From assembly GCA_025463675.1 (NCBI GenBank), contig JAODAX010000005.1, forward strand, positions 1 through 38,656: 38,656 bases of DNA, given 5' to 3'. This DNA comes from Naasia sp. (GTDB taxonomy: Bacteria > Actinomycetota > Actinomycetes > Actinomycetales > Microbacteriaceae). Within the stretch, counting starts at the first letter, position 1. Each line of letters starts with the position of its first letter. Shown here piece after piece: positions 17,736-27,439 of this stretch. Below the pieces are notes generated by a model. It was not told where the DNA came from and searched no databases. It worked only from the letters and a program-made list of their open reading frames with translations. Both the position numbers and the translations under genes were made by a program.

Positions 17736-17797
17736 CGCACCCGAAACGACCTCGGCGCGGCAGGTACCACTACCGCGCCGAGGTCGTTTCGGGTGCG
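17736..17797. terminator. Perfect 25-bp inverted repeat downstream of the ABC transporter operon
   Basis: Arms 17736-17760 and 17773-17797 are perfect reverse complements over 25 bases around a 12-nt loop containing GGTACC. On the minus strand the hairpin starts 4 bases after the TGA of the fused ATPase gene, and lies upstream of valS. It is the longest perfect stem in the window. Confidence 0.75.
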
Positions 17798-17801
17798 GCG
17801 G

Positions 17802-19466
17802 TCAGCCGGCGGGCTCGGGCAGGCGGGGTGCCGCCGCGAGCAGGCGGCGCGTGTACGGGTGCTCCGGGTTCCGGAACAGGGCCTCCGCCGCGCCCGTCTC
17901 CACGATGCGGCCGTCGTGCAGCACCGCCACCGTGTCGCTCACATGCTGGATGACGCCGAGGTCGTGCGAGATGAAGAGGTAGGCCAGCCCGAGTTCGCGC
18001 TGCAGCCGGTCGAGCAGGTCGAGGACGGTCGCCTGCACCGAGACGTCCAGCGCGGACACCGGCTCGTCGCAGATCAGGATCCGCGGTTCCGCGGCGAGCG
18101 CCCGGGCGATCGCGACCCGTTGCCGCTGCCCACCGGACAGGTGCACGGGACGCGTGCCGAGCACGGCACTGCTCAGCTCGACAAGCTCGAGCAGGCGGAC
18201 CGCCTCCTCCCGGCGCCGCTCGCGCGGCTCGCGGGGGCGGAGGGCGTCGCCGAGAATCCCCTCCACCGTGAGCCGCGGATCGAACGAGCTGAGCGCATCC
18301 TGGTAGACCGCGCCGAGCAGCGATCGGTTCGGCCGGCGCTGCCGCTCCGACAGGGTGCTCCACGCCTGCCCGTTCAGGCGTACCTCGCCGGCGTCCGGGC
18401 TTGTCAGGGCGAGTGCCAGCCGGGCGACCGTCGACTTCCCGGACCCCGATTCGCCGACCAGGCCGAGGGTCCTGCCGGGCTCGAGGGTGAAGGAGACGCC
18501 GTCCACGGCGGGAATTCGCCGGCCCCCCGCCACGCGGAAGTGCTTGACGAGGCCGACCGCCTCGAGCGTGACGGGGGAAGGCGCGGATCGCGTGGGCGCC
18601 CGGGCAGCCCCAGACGCGGCAGACGCGACACGGGTGGGCGGACCGTCCGGTGACAGCCGGGTGCCGCGCGGCCGCCCGAAGGGGACCGCCGCCAGCAGCC
18701 GCCGCGTCCCCTCCGCCTTCGGCTCCGCCAGCAGCTGCTCGGTCGGCCCCGTCTCGACGATGCGTCCGTCCTCCAGCACCGCGATCCGGTCGGCGAGCTG
18801 CGCGACCACGGCCAGGTCGTGGCTGATCAGGAGGATCCCCATCCCGCCCGCCTTCAGCGATGTGAGGAGGTCGAGCACCTGTGCCTGCACGGTGACATCG
18901 AGGGCGGTCGTCGGCTCGTCGGCGAGGAGGAGGGGCGGCCGGAGGGCGATCGCCGAGGCGATGAGTGCCCGCTGGCGCTGTCCGCCCGACAGCTCTCCGG
19001 AGCGCTGCCCGATGCGGACGGCCGCATCGGGCAGCCCGACGCTGGCGAGGGCGTCGAGCACGCGTCGCCGCCGCTCGGCCGGGCTGAGCCGCGTGTGCAG
19101 CCGGAGCGAGTCGCCGATCTCGCGGCCGATCGGGCGCAGCGGGTCGAGGGAGACGAGCGCGTCCTGGGCGATGAAGCCCACATCCCGCCCGCGGGCCCCG
19201 CGCCAGTCGCGCTCCGAGGATCCCACGACCGAGCGCCCCGCCAACTCCAGCTCGGCCGCCGTCACCGCGGCACCCGGGCCGGCGAGGCCGATCAGGCTCC
19301 GCGCGGTGACGCTCTTTCCCGAGCCGGACTCGCCGACGATCGCGAGGCATTCGCCGGGCCGGACCTCGAGGTCCACGCCGCGGACGACGCTCCGTCCGCC
19401 GAACGACACCGACAGGTCGGCCGCCCGCAGGACGGGGCCGCTCGAGGCATCGCCGGGTGCGCTCAC
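17802..19466 (-). CDS. Fused dipeptide/oligopeptide ABC transporter ATPase (DppD-DppF type, two nucleotide-binding domains)
   Basis: This 554-residue protein has two complete ABC domains in one chain. NBD1 carries GESGSGKSVT (Walker A), ELSGGQRQRALI (signature), LLLADEPTTALD (Walker B) and the H-loop LISHDLAV. A linker of about 40 residues rich in Ala/Pro/Ser follows. NBD2 carries GESGSGKSTVARLA, HLSGGQRQRVAIAR, ILICDEPVSALD and FISHDLGV. NBD2 ends with the oligopeptide-type HPYTRRLLAA. The GTG at 19466 overlaps the TGA of the upstream permease gene (GTGA), fixing the start and indicating coupled translation. It powers the importer encoded by the three upstream genes. Separate DppD and DppF subunits are the more common arrangement, but such fusions are known. 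Confidence 0.94.
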   Translation of the reverse strand: MSAPGDASSGPVLRAADLSVSFGGRSVVRGVDLEVRPGECLAIVGESGSGKSVTARSLIGLAGPGAAVTAAELELAGRSVVGSSERDWRGARGRDVGFIAQDALVSLDPLRPIGREIGDSLRLHTRLSPAERRRRVLDALASVGLPDAAVRIGQRSGELSGGQRQRALIASAIALRPPLLLADEPTTALDVTVQAQVLDLLTSLKAGGMGILLISHDLAVVAQLADRIAVLEDGRIVETGPTEQLLAEPKAEGTRRLLAAVPFGRPRGTRLSPDGPPTRVASAASGAARAPTRSAPSPVTLEAVGLVKHFRVAGGRRIPAVDGVSFTLEPGRTLGLVGESGSGKSTVARLALALTSPDAGEVRLNGQAWSTLSERQRRPNRSLLGAVYQDALSSFDPRLTVEGILGDALRPREPRERRREEAVRLLELVELSSAVLGTRPVHLSGGQRQRVAIARALAAEPRILICDEPVSALDVSVQATVLDLLDRLQRELGLAYLFISHDLGVIQHVSDTVAVLHDGRIVETGAAEALFRNPEHPYTRRLLAAAPRLPEPAG

Positions 19467-20323
19467 CGGGACCTCGTCCTCCGCTGGAAGCCCCGCCCGA
19501 GCACCGTGCCGCTCACGGCGGTGAGCACGATGAACAGTCCCGGGAAGACGCTCATCCACCATGCCGTGGACAGGTAGGTGCGGCCCGCGGCGAGCATCGC
19601 GCCCCACTCCGGCGACGGCGGCACCGCGCCGAGGCCGAGGTAGCTGAGCGCCGACGCCCACACGATGGCCTGCCCCACACCGAGGGTGCCGAGGGCGAGC
19701 AGGGGAGCCAGCGTGTTCGGCAGGATGTGGCGGCGGAGCTTCCGCCACCAGCCGACGCCGAGTACGGTCGCCGCCTCGGTGTAAGGGGCGGCGCGCACGG
19801 TGAGCAGCTGGGCGCGGACGATGCGCGCGTAGCCGGGCGCGGTGGAGAGGCCCACCGCGAGGGTCGTCGTCAGCGTTCCCGGGCCGACGATGACGATGAG
19901 GAACAGCGCCAGCAGCAGTCCGGGCAGGGCGAAGAGCACCTCGAGGAGCCGGTTCACGCCGAAGTCGACGAACCTGCCGCCGAGTCCGGCCAGCACCCCG
20001 AGGGCCGTGCCGAGCCCCAGCCCGAGCGCGGTCGCCGCGACCCCGATCAGCAGGGACGTGCCCGCCCCGTGCACGACGCGCGCGAAGATGCTCCGGCCCG
20101 ACTCGTCGGTGCCGAACAGCTGCGCGAGCGACGGCGGGTCGAAGGCGTTCGCCGGATCGATGGCGAGCGGGTCGGCGGGAGCCAGTAGACCGGCCGCCAC
20201 GGCGGCGAGGACGACGAAGGCGAGAAACGCAAGCGCGAGCCACTCGCCGGCTCCCGCCCGGGCCGCGCGACGCACCCGCACCGCGCCGGTCGGCGCGGCC
20301 GCCCGGACGTCGAGCGCGCTCAT
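19463..20323 (-). CDS. Peptide-type ABC transporter permease (DppC family)
   Basis: This 286-residue inner-membrane subunit has about six transmembrane helices. Early LFGTDESGRSIFARVVHGAG is the DppC/OppC signature, and the EAA loop reads YTEAATVLGVGWWRKLRRHILPN, with LP-N at the end. The extended N-terminal tail (1-28) is Ala/Arg-rich. The ATG at 20323 overlaps the TGA of the upstream permease (ATGA), and its own stop overlaps the ATPase start. It pairs with the DppB-type permease to form the translocation channel. Confidence 0.94.
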   Translation of the reverse strand: MSALDVRAAAPTGAVRVRRAARAGAGEWLALAFLAFVVLAAVAAGLLAPADPLAIDPANAFDPPSLAQLFGTDESGRSIFARVVHGAGTSLLIGVAATALGLGLGTALGVLAGLGGRFVDFGVNRLLEVLFALPGLLLALFLIVIVGPGTLTTTLAVGLSTAPGYARIVRAQLLTVRAAPYTEAATVLGVGWWRKLRRHILPNTLAPLLALGTLGVGQAIVWASALSYLGLGAVPPSPEWGAMLAAGRTYLSTAWWMSVFPGLFIVLTAVSGTVLGRGFQRRTRSR

Positions 20324-21297
20324 GCCGGCACCCGCGGGTCGAGGATGCGCGCGGCGATGTCGGTGACCACGGTGACGAGGATGTACGCGAGCGCGACGAG
20401 AAGGACGACGCCGACGACCACCGGGACATCCCTCTCGGTCACCGCGTTCAGCAGCGTCCGGCCGAGACCCGGCCGGGCGAAGATCGTCTCCACCACCACG
20501 GCCCCGCTGATCAGGTACCCGAACGCCCAGCCGGAGAGCGCGACGCCGGGCAGGGCGGCATGGCGGAGCGCGTGCCGCCGCCGCACCCCGCCCTCGCTCT
20601 CCCCGCGCGCCCGGGCGGACAGTGCAAACGGCGCCTCGAGGGCGTCGAGCAGCGACTCCCGCATCACCTGGCCGAGGAAGCCGGCGAGCGGCACGGCGAG
20701 CGTCACGACGGGCAGGACCAGGCCGAGCGGTCCGGGCGTGCTGATCGGCGGCAGCCAGCCGAGCCCGACGCTGAACACCAGGATGAGGACGGTCGCGAGC
20801 CAGAAGTGGGGCAGCCCCGCGCCCACGACCTCGAGCGCCGAGCCGATCCGCTCGCCGACCCGGCCGCCGCGCGTCGACCAGGACGCCAGCAGGAGAGCGA
20901 GCACCCAGCCGGCCGCGAGCGCGAGGACCGCGAGCAGGAGGGTGCCACCGAGCTGAGAAAGCAGCAGAGGGGCCACCTCGGTGCGCAACGCGTACGAGCT
21001 GCCGAAGTCGCCGGTCGCGAGGCGGCCGAGCTGCCGCAGGTATTGCGCGAGCAGGGGCTGGTCGAGGCCGTACTCGGCGCGCACCGCGGCGAGCGCCTCC
21101 TCCGACGCCTGCGATCCCGGCCCGCCGAGCAGGGCCTGGGCCGGATCGCCGGGGATCAGCCGCAGGGCGAAGAAGGTCAGGGTCGCCACCGCCCAGAGCA
21201 CCAGAACGCCGCCGCCGATGCGCGCGAGCGCGCGGAGCGCCAGCCGCCCCGCGCGCCCGGCGGCCGGCGGCTCAGCCCTCGGCGAGCCAGGTGTCAT
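20320..21297 (-). CDS. Peptide-type ABC transporter permease (DppB family)
   Basis: This permease of 325 residues starts at ATG 21297 (MTPGSPRAEPP). The first helix ends with FFALRLIPGDPAQALLGG, diagnostic for DppB/OppB. It is followed by YGLDQPLLAQYLRQLGRLATGDFGSSY and a BPD_transp_1 domain whose coupling loop is RARGESEGGVRRRHALRHAALP. About six transmembrane helices are present. The chosen start overlaps the end of the binding-protein gene by 26 nt, which is large. No better ATG or GTG is available before the first helix, so the exact start is uncertain. The open frame extends upstream but is only a shadow of the neighbouring gene. Confidence 0.92.
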   Translation of the reverse strand: MTPGSPRAEPPAAGRAGRLALRALARIGGGVLVLWAVATLTFFALRLIPGDPAQALLGGPGSQASEEALAAVRAEYGLDQPLLAQYLRQLGRLATGDFGSSYALRTEVAPLLLSQLGGTLLLAVLALAAGWVLALLLASWSTRGGRVGERIGSALEVVGAGLPHFWLATVLILVFSVGLGWLPPISTPGPLGLVLPVVTLAVPLAGFLGQVMRESLLDALEAPFALSARARGESEGGVRRRHALRHAALPGVALSGWAFGYLISGAVVVETIFARPGLGRTLLNAVTERDVPVVVGVVLLVALAYILVTVVTDIAARILDPRVPA

Positions 21298-22936
21298 AGA
21301 GCGTCGGTGTCGACACGGTGGGCAGCGCCCGCAGGCCCCGCACGCCGTCGCGCAGCAGGTAGTGGTTCTGCTGGTCGTACAGCGGCAGGATGTAGAACCC
21401 CTCGAGCACGATCGTCTGCGCCTCCTCGTAGTAGTCGGCCCGCGCATCCGGGTCGGAGGTCTGCGAGGCGAGCGTGAGCAGCTCGTCGAGGCGCGGGATC
21501 GACACCTGGGCGTGGTTGGCGAAGTAGCCGCTCGGGGCGGGCGTGATGCCGCTCGAGGAGTACAAGATCCGCAGCACGTCGGGCCCGACCTTCGTGTACG
21601 GCGCGCTCACCACGTCGTACTCGTTGGCCGCGAGCACGGCGTACCAGCTCGACAGGTCGAGCAGGCTGAGCCGCACCTCGAAGCCGGCCTCCTTCGTGCT
21701 CGCCTGGATCTGCTCGAACAGCGACTGCTCGGCCGGGATCGACTGGTTGGTGCTCACCGGGAACTCGAGCGTGAGCCGCTGGCCGTCCTTCACCCGGTAG
21801 CCCTCGGCGTCCCGCTGCGTCCACCCCGCGTCGTCCAGCAGCTCCTGCGCGGCGTCCAGGTCGTACCCGAAGAGGTCCGGCTCGGCATGGGCGAGTGCCT
21901 CCACGCTTGATAACGGCGAGTACGACCGCTCGGCGGTGCCGAAGAACAACGTCTCGATGCCCGCGTCGACGGAGGCGGAGCGGATGAAGGCTTCGCGGAC
22001 CCGCTCGTCGTCGAAGGGCGCCTTACCGGAGTTGAGCTCCAGTCGGTTCGATGAGCCGGGCCGGGGTGCGTTCAGCTCGGTGAGTCCGTCCTCTCCGGCG
22101 GCCGCGACCAGGGTGTCCGGCTGGGCGTTGTCGATGACGTCGACCTCGCCGGACTGGAGCGCCGCGTAGCGTGTGGCGGACTCGGGGATGAACCGCCACA
22201 CGATGCTCTCGAGGTAGGCCGGGCCGGTGTGGGCGGCGTCGGCCGGCGGCGAGGCGTACTCCTCATTGCGGAGAAGCGTGATCGAGTCCTGCTTCACCCA
22301 CTCATCGACGACGAAGGGCCCGGTGCCGATCGGGGCCTCGCAGTTCTCGTCGATGCCGCGGGCTATTCCCGCGGGGGACTGCATGGCCACCCACGGCTGG
22401 GACAGAGACTCCAGCAGTGCGCTGTCCGGCTCGCTCAGCCGAAAGGTCACGGTCCTGGCGTCGACGGCCTCGACGGCGGTCACCTTACCCATCGCGAGGT
22501 AGCCGGTGGAGGAGCCCGTCTCGGGGTCCTTGACGTGTTCGACATTCGCCGCGACTGCGGCGGCGTCGAACGGCGTCCCATCGGTGAAGGTGACGTCCTC
22601 GCGGAGGATGAAGGTCCAGCTCAGGCCATCGGCGGCCTCGGTCCACTCGGCGGCGAGCCAGGGGATGATCTGGCCGTCCGAGTCCCGCGAGACGAGCGAC
22701 TCCAGGTACTGCCCGCTCACGAGCGCCTGCGGGTAGTTGCCGCCGACGTGCGGGTCGAGGCAGGTGGGCTCCGCGTCCCCGGACGCGTAGACGAGCGTGC
22801 CGCCGGCGACCGGTTCGCCGGTCCCGCCGGGCCCGCCGCGGGCCCCGCCGTCGCCACCGGAGGGAGTGCACCCGGCGAGCACCAGCGCCCCGAGCAGCGC
22901 CGAGGAGAGAAGGGGAAGGCGGGAGGTTCTCGGCAT
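21272..22936 (-). CDS. ABC transporter substrate-binding lipoprotein (family 5, peptide type)
   Basis: This 554-residue extracellular receptor carries a lipoprotein signal (MPRTSRLPLLSSALLGALVL, then AGC with lipidated Cys23) and a Gly-rich linker. The SBP_bac_5 domain shows SWTFILREDVTFTDGTPFDAAAV, GTGPFVVDEW and AFDDERVREAF-like text (here APFDDERVREAFIRSA). The C-terminal lobe includes YEEAQTIVLEGFYILPLYDQQ. Family members bind di- or oligopeptides, nickel chelates or sugars, so the ligand is not certain. It is first in a four-gene operon (receptor, DppB, DppC, fused ATPase) transcribed away from a TetR-type regulator. That layout suggests regulation by the TetR protein. Confidence 0.94.
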   Translation of the reverse strand: MPRTSRLPLLSSALLGALVLAGCTPSGGDGGARGGPGGTGEPVAGGTLVYASGDAEPTCLDPHVGGNYPQALVSGQYLESLVSRDSDGQIIPWLAAEWTEAADGLSWTFILREDVTFTDGTPFDAAAVAANVEHVKDPETGSSTGYLAMGKVTAVEAVDARTVTFRLSEPDSALLESLSQPWVAMQSPAGIARGIDENCEAPIGTGPFVVDEWVKQDSITLLRNEEYASPPADAAHTGPAYLESIVWRFIPESATRYAALQSGEVDVIDNAQPDTLVAAAGEDGLTELNAPRPGSSNRLELNSGKAPFDDERVREAFIRSASVDAGIETLFFGTAERSYSPLSSVEALAHAEPDLFGYDLDAAQELLDDAGWTQRDAEGYRVKDGQRLTLEFPVSTNQSIPAEQSLFEQIQASTKEAGFEVRLSLLDLSSWYAVLAANEYDVVSAPYTKVGPDVLRILYSSSGITPAPSGYFANHAQVSIPRLDELLTLASQTSDPDARADYYEEAQTIVLEGFYILPLYDQQNHYLLRDGVRGLRALPTVSTPTLYDTWLAEG

Positions 22937-23007
22937 GTCGGCTGGGTGCTCGCTTCGGGTTCAGCGCCGCGAGATGCAGGGCCGAGCGCATCGGACCGCT
23001 AGCATTA

Positions 23008-23022
23008 CTGGACGGCGTCTAG
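23008..23022. promoter_or_regulatory. Putative TetR operator
   Basis: CTGGACGGCGTCTAG is a 15-bp near-perfect palindrome: arms CTGGACG and CGTCTAG, 6 of 7 positions matching, central G. It lies between the divergent transporter and tetR genes, 3 bases before the first possible tetR ATG. Its form (GACG-N-CGTC core) resembles many TetR-family sites. Confidence 0.55.
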
Positions 23023-23025
23023 AAA

Positions 23026-23640
23026 ATGGGGACAGTGAACGATAGTAACGCGTTGCGGACCGCACCGGGGCGACCGCGGAGGTCCTCCTCCAGCACGCTC
23101 GTCGACTCCGCCAGCGAACTCTTCCTGGAGCAGGGTTACGACGGCACGACGGTCGACGACATCGCCCGGCGGGCCGGCGTCGCGCGAGCGACCTTCTTCA
23201 ACTATTTCCGGGCTAAGTCGGACCTGCTCTGGGCCGACGTCGACCCGGCGCTCGCCGAACTGCCGCGCATCCTCGATCTGATGCCTACCCGGCTCTCTCC
23301 CACCGAGGCCGCCCGCGCGGCCCTGGTCGAGATCGCCGGACTGCTGCCCGTGCCGCCGGCCGTCCTGGTGGAGCGCTCCACCACGGGCGCGGGAGCCGAC
23401 GCGGCCGCAGCCGGGCTGGAGCGCCTGCTGACGGTGCGGCTGGCGCTCCGCAGGTTCCTCGGCAGCCGCTCCACCGCCGCGCCCGCCGTGCTCGACGCCT
23501 TCACGGCGGCCGCGATCGCCGTGGCGGCGTCCGCGACGGTGGCGTGGGTCGACGCGGGCTCGCCCCGCGGCCCCCTGGCGAACGCGGTCGACGCCGCCCT
23601 CGCCCCGGTGTGCGCCGGCTACGCCGCCGTCGTCGACTGA
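23026..23640 (+). CDS. TetR/AcrR-family transcriptional regulator
   Basis: This 204-residue protein has an N-terminal TetR helix-turn-helix: [19 protein letters not shown], then [25 protein letters not shown] (about 28-72). The Ala/Leu-rich C-terminal region is the effector-binding and dimerisation part. It is divergent from the peptide transporter operon, 89 nt from the receptor gene, with a palindromic site in between. It therefore probably represses the transporter, itself, or both. An in-frame GTG at 23035 (GTGAACGATAG) is preceded by GGGGA and may be the true start; ATG 23026 abuts the putative operator. No ligand can be predicted. Confidence 0.9.
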   Translation: MGTVNDSNALRTAPGRPRRSSSSTLVDSASELFLEQGYDGTTVDDIARRAGVARATFFNYFRAKSDLLWADVDPALAELPRILDLMPTRLSPTEAARAALVEIAGLLPVPPAVLVERSTTGAGADAAAAGLERLLTVRLALRRFLGSRSTAAPAVLDAFTAAAIAVAASATVAWVDAGSPRGPLANAVDAALAPVCAGYAAVVD

Positions 23641-23685
23641 CCCGGCCGCCTCGAACCGGACCTGCTCGCACTCGCCGTCTCTCCC

Positions 23686-23768
23686 CGCCCTCAACAGGCC
23701 GGCTTGCCTTCACCAGGCGGAAGGGGCCGACTCCATCCTGTTGACGCCACGTCCTCCTGTTGAGGGCG
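23686..23768. repeat. Nested inverted repeat with CAACAGG/CCTGTTG core (copy 1), between tetR and the ileS T-box
   Basis: The outer arms CGCCCTCAACAGG (23686-23698) and CCTGTTGAGGGCG (23756-23768) are perfect 13-bp complements. Inside lies a second CCTGTTGA (23737-23744) and a decayed partner near 23708-23717 (CTTCACCAGG). The left arm could therefore pair with either of two right arms. Layout and core match the copy at 29642-29722. It probably ends tetR transcription just upstream of the T-box leader. Confidence 0.75.
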
Positions 23769-23789
23769 AGGGCGCACGCCGGGGTGACC

Positions 23790-24005
23790 AGTGCGCCGGG
23801 GGAGCGGGTAGGATTCCCGGAGCGACAGCGATCCGGCCATCACCGGGGAGTCTTCGGAAGAACGGCCGGCAGTGGCTCAGTAGAACCGAACGGGTAGGGC
23901 CCGTCACCGCCCGAATGAGAGGGCCACCGGTTCGCCGGCGGTCAAGCGAGGTGGTACCGCGTCGCAAGGCGTCCTCGTGCGGAGCAGTCGCGCAGCACAG
24001 GAGCC
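23790..24005 (+). promoter_or_regulatory. ileS T-box riboswitch (translational type)
   Basis: The leader contains the T-box core GTGGTACCGCG at 23951-23961, which pairs with the 3' end of uncharged tRNA. The stem I specifier is an Ile codon, ATC, at 23839-23841 in the context CCATCACCGGGGAG, typical of actinobacterial ileS leaders. Downstream there is no terminator. Instead TCCT-c-GTGC (23972-23980) can pair with GCAC-AGGA (23995-24002), covering the ileS Shine-Dalgarno AGGAG at 23999-24003. Uncharged tRNA-Ile should stabilise the alternative fold and free the site. The 5' boundary is approximate. Confidence 0.9.
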
Positions 24006-24010
24006 AACGT

Positions 24011-27000
24011 ATGTACCCCAAGGATCGCCGCCCGCAGGGCGAGCAGGAGCAGCGCACCCCGTCCTCCCCGGGAGCGGCGTTCGGTGTGCCGCCGTCGCCC
24101 AAGTTCCCGGAGATCGAGCAGGAGATCCTCGCCTTCTGGGCGGCGGACGGCACCTTCCAAGCCTCCATCGACCAGCGCGAAGGCGCACCCGAGTGGGTGT
24201 TCTACGACGGCCCGCCGTTCGCGAACGGCCTGCCGCACTACGGCCACCTCCTCACCGGCTACGCCAAGGACGTGTTCCCGCGCTACCAGAGCATGCGCGG
24301 CAAGCAGGTGCATCGCCGCTTCGGCTGGGACACCCACGGGCTGCCGGCGGAGCTCGAGGCGATGCGCCAGCTAGGCATCACGCGCAAGGAGGAGATCGAG
24401 TCGATGGGCGTGGAGGCGTTCAACGCCGCCGCCCGCGACAGCGTCCTCCGCTACACGAAGGAGTGGGAGGAGTACGTCACCCGCTCCGCCCGCTGGGTGG
24501 ACTTCGACAACGACTACAAAACCCTCGACGTGTCCTTCATGGAGAGCGTCCTGTGGGCGTTCAAGCAGCTCTACGACAAGGGCCTCGCCTACGAGGGCTT
24601 CCGGGTCCTGCCGTACTGCTGGAACGACGAGACGCCGCTGTCGAACCACGAGCTGCGCATGGACGACGACGTCTACAAGATGCGCCAGGACCAGACGGTG
24701 ACGGTCACCTTCCCGCTGGTGGGCACCAAGGCGGAGAGCCTCGGCCTCACCGGCACGCGCGCGCTCGCCTGGACGACCACGCCGTGGACGCTGCCGACGA
24801 ACATGGCGCTCGCCGTGGGTCCCGACATCGAATACGCCGTGCTCCGCTCCGGCCCGAACGGCACCCCGGACTCGATGGCACCCGACGGCCTCTCCGGAGA
24901 GCTCGGCGAGGGCCTGCCGCTTGACCGCGAGGTGCTCGGCGCCGACTATCTGATCGCCGCCGCGCTCGTCGGCAACTACGCGAAGGACCTCGGCTACGAC
25001 AGCGCAGACGACGCGAAGGCGGCCGTCGAGCGCACGATCCTCGGCTCGGAGCTCGACGGCGTCGAGTACGACCGGCTTTGGGACTACTACGCCGACACCG
25101 AGACCTGGGGCACGGAGAACGCCTGGAAGATCCTCGTCGCCGACTACGTCAGCACGGGCGAAGGCACTGGAATCGTCCACCAGTCGCCCGCCTACGGCGA
25201 GGACGACCAGCTGATCTGCACCGCCGCAGGCATCCCCACCCACGTCTCCGTCGATGACGGCGCCCGGTTCCTGCCGATGTTCGGCGACATCGCGGGCCTG
25301 CAGGTCTTCGAGGCCAACAAGCCGATCACGCGAGACCTCAAGGAACGCGGCCGTCTGCTGCGCCAGGCCAGCTACGAGCACTCCTATCCGCACTGCTGGC
25401 GGTGCCGGAACCCGCTCATCTACAAGGCCGTGTCCAGCTGGTTCGTGCGGGTCACCGAGTTCCGCGACAACATGGAGCGCCTCAACCGGGACATCACCTG
25501 GGTGCCGGAGAACGTGAAGGACGGCCAGTTCGGCAAGTGGGTGTCGAACGCCCGCGACTGGTCCATCTCCCGCAACCGGTACTGGGGCAGCCCCATCCCG
25601 GTGTGGCGCAGCGACGACCCGGCGCACCCGCGGGTGGACGTCTACGGCTCGCTCGCCGAGCTCGAGCGCGACTTCGGCCGGCTGCCCGTGAACGCGGCCG
25701 GCAGCCCCGACCTGCACCGGCCCTTCATCGACGAGCTGACCCGGCCGAACCCCGATGACCCGACCGGGCAGAGCACCATGCGCCGCATCCCGGATGTGCT
25801 GGACGTGTGGTTCGACTCCGGCTCGATGCCGTTCGCGCAGGTGCACTACCCGTTCGAGAACGCCGACTGGTTCGACTCGCACGCGCCCGCCGACTTCATC
25901 GTCGAATACATCGGGCAGACCCGCGGCTGGTTCTACACGCTGCACATCCTGTCGACCGCGCTGTTCGGCCGGCCGGCTTTCTCGAACGTGATCAGCCACG
26001 GCATCGTGCTCGGCAACGACGGCCAAAAGATGTCCAAGAGCCTGCGCAACTACCCGGACGTCAGCGAGGTGTTCGAGCGCGACGGCTCCGACGCGATGCG
26101 CTGGTTCCTGATGGCAAGCCCGGTGCTGCGCGGCGGCAACCTGATCGTCACCGAGGAGGGCATCCGCGAGGGCGTCCGCCAGCTGCTGCTGCCGCTCTGG
26201 AGCACCTACTACTTCTTCACCCTGTACGCGAACGCGGCGGGCGGGCCCGGCGGTGCCGGCCACGACGCCCGCCGGCGCGCCGACTCGCCGGACGTGCTGG
26301 ACCGCTACATCCTCGCCAAGCTGCGCGACCTGGTGACGGACACGACGGCCGACCTCGACGCGCTCGACGCGTCGACCGCCGCGAGCCGACTGCGGGAGTT
26401 CGCCGACGTGCTCACCAACTGGTACGTGCGCCGCAGCCGGGACCGGTTCTGGGCGGGCGACGCGGACGCCTTCGACACGCTGTCCACCGTGCTCGAGACC
26501 CTCGTCCGGCTGGCGGCCCCGCTGCTGCCGCTCGCTACCGAGAAGATCTGGCGCGGCCTCACCGGCGGCCGCAGCGTGCACCTCACCGACTGGCCGAGCG
26601 TGCAGGAGCTGGCGAGCCCGACGGCGGGCGCCGACGCCGCCCTGGTGCGGGACATGGACCGCGTCCGCGCGATCACCTCCGCCGCCCTCGCGCTGCGCAA
26701 GCAGGCCGGGCTGCGCGTGCGCCTGCCGCTCGCCGGGCTCACCATCGTCGCGCCCGGCGCCGACGCCCTCGCCCCGTTCGAGGCGCTGCTCCGCGACGAG
26801 CTGAACCTGAAGAGCGTCACGCTCACCGACCTCGCGGGCACGAGCGCGGAGGCGTACGGCATCACCTCCCGCCTCACCGTCAACGCGCGCGCCCTCGGCC
26901 CCCGCATCGGCAAGGACGTGCAGCGGGTCATCCAGGCCGCGAAGGCCGGGGACTGGAGCGAGATCGACGGCGTCGTCACGGCAGGCGGATTCCCGCTGCA

Positions 27001-27439
27001 GCCGGGCGAGTACGAGTTGGCGCTGGAGATCTCCGGTGCCGGCGGCGATGCCGCCATCGGTCTGCTTCCGCCCGGAGGCTTCCTGCTCCTCGACACCGCC
27101 GTGACGGCGGAACTGGAGGCGGAAGGCCACGCCCGCGACCTGATCCGCGACATCCAGCAGGCTCGGCGCGCCGCCGGGCTCGACGTGTCCGACCGGATAG
27201 AGCTGCACCTCGAAGGGGACGACGGCTTGGCCGCCGTGCTCGCCGCGCACGGCGACCTGGTGGCGGCGGAGACGCTCGCGGTGGCCCTCGACGTGGCTCC
27301 CGCCACGGCTGCCTCTACCGACCGGGTCACCCGGTGGGCGGACGGGCGGGTCACCCCGATCGCGCCCGGCAGCTGGGGAGCGACGAACGGCGGACGCATC
27401 GAGTTGCGCCGGGCAGGACGGATGGTGAGTGATGTCTAG
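24011..27439 (+). CDS. ileS: Isoleucine--tRNA ligase
   Basis: This 1142-residue class I synthetase has a HIGH variant, HYGH, at 76-79 ([11 protein letters not shown]) and KMSKS at 673-677 ([11 protein letters not shown]). The large editing domain between them contains the [17 protein letters not shown] block. [13 protein letters not shown] and YSFPHCWRC-like sequence (here [14 protein letters not shown]) are typical of the long actinobacterial/eukaryotic-type IleS subgroup. The C-terminal anticodon-binding domain follows ([11 protein letters not shown]). ATG 24011 is fixed by AGGAG at 23999-24003 under T-box control; the frame is open upstream into the leader but not coding. Its stop overlaps the folC start region by a few bases. 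Confidence 0.96.
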   Translation: MYPKDRRPQGEQEQRTPSSPGAAFGVPPSPKFPEIEQEILAFWAADGTFQASIDQREGAPEWVFYDGPPFANGLPHYGHLLTGYAKDVFPRYQSMRGKQVHRRFGWDTHGLPAELEAMRQLGITRKEEIESMGVEAFNAAARDSVLRYTKEWEEYVTRSARWVDFDNDYKTLDVSFMESVLWAFKQLYDKGLAYEGFRVLPYCWNDETPLSNHELRMDDDVYKMRQDQTVTVTFPLVGTKAESLGLTGTRALAWTTTPWTLPTNMALAVGPDIEYAVLRSGPNGTPDSMAPDGLSGELGEGLPLDREVLGADYLIAAALVGNYAKDLGYDSADDAKAAVERTILGSELDGVEYDRLWDYYADTETWGTENAWKILVADYVSTGEGTGIVHQSPAYGEDDQLICTAAGIPTHVSVDDGARFLPMFGDIAGLQVFEANKPITRDLKERGRLLRQASYEHSYPHCWRCRNPLIYKAVSSWFVRVTEFRDNMERLNRDITWVPENVKDGQFGKWVSNARDWSISRNRYWGSPIPVWRSDDPAHPRVDVYGSLAELERDFGRLPVNAAGSPDLHRPFIDELTRPNPDDPTGQSTMRRIPDVLDVWFDSGSMPFAQVHYPFENADWFDSHAPADFIVEYIGQTRGWFYTLHILSTALFGRPAFSNVISHGIVLGNDGQKMSKSLRNYPDVSEVFERDGSDAMRWFLMASPVLRGGNLIVTEEGIREGVRQLLLPLWSTYYFFTLYANAAGGPGGAGHDARRRADSPDVLDRYILAKLRDLVTDTTADLDALDASTAASRLREFADVLTNWYVRRSRDRFWAGDADAFDTLSTVLETLVRLAAPLLPLATEKIWRGLTGGRSVHLTDWPSVQELASPTAGADAALVRDMDRVRAITSAALALRKQAGLRVRLPLAGLTIVAPGADALAPFEALLRDELNLKSVTLTDLAGTSAEAYGITSRLTVNARALGPRIGKDVQRVIQAAKAGDWSEIDGVVTAGGFPLQPGEYELALEISGAGGDAAIGLLPPGGFLLLDTAVTAELEAEGHARDLIRDIQQARRAAGLDVSDRIELHLEGDDGLAAVLAAHGDLVAAETLAVALDVAPATAASTDRVTRWADGRVTPIAPGSWGATNGGRIELRRAGRMVSDV

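Noticed and set aside
23741-24010. N-terminal extension of IleS by 90 codons
   Set aside because: This part is the T-box leader; AGGAG at 23999-24003 fixes ATG 24011.
24371-27250. 959-codon open frame antisense to ileS
   Set aside because: Same shadow effect of high GC; the sense frame carries all class I synthetase motifs.
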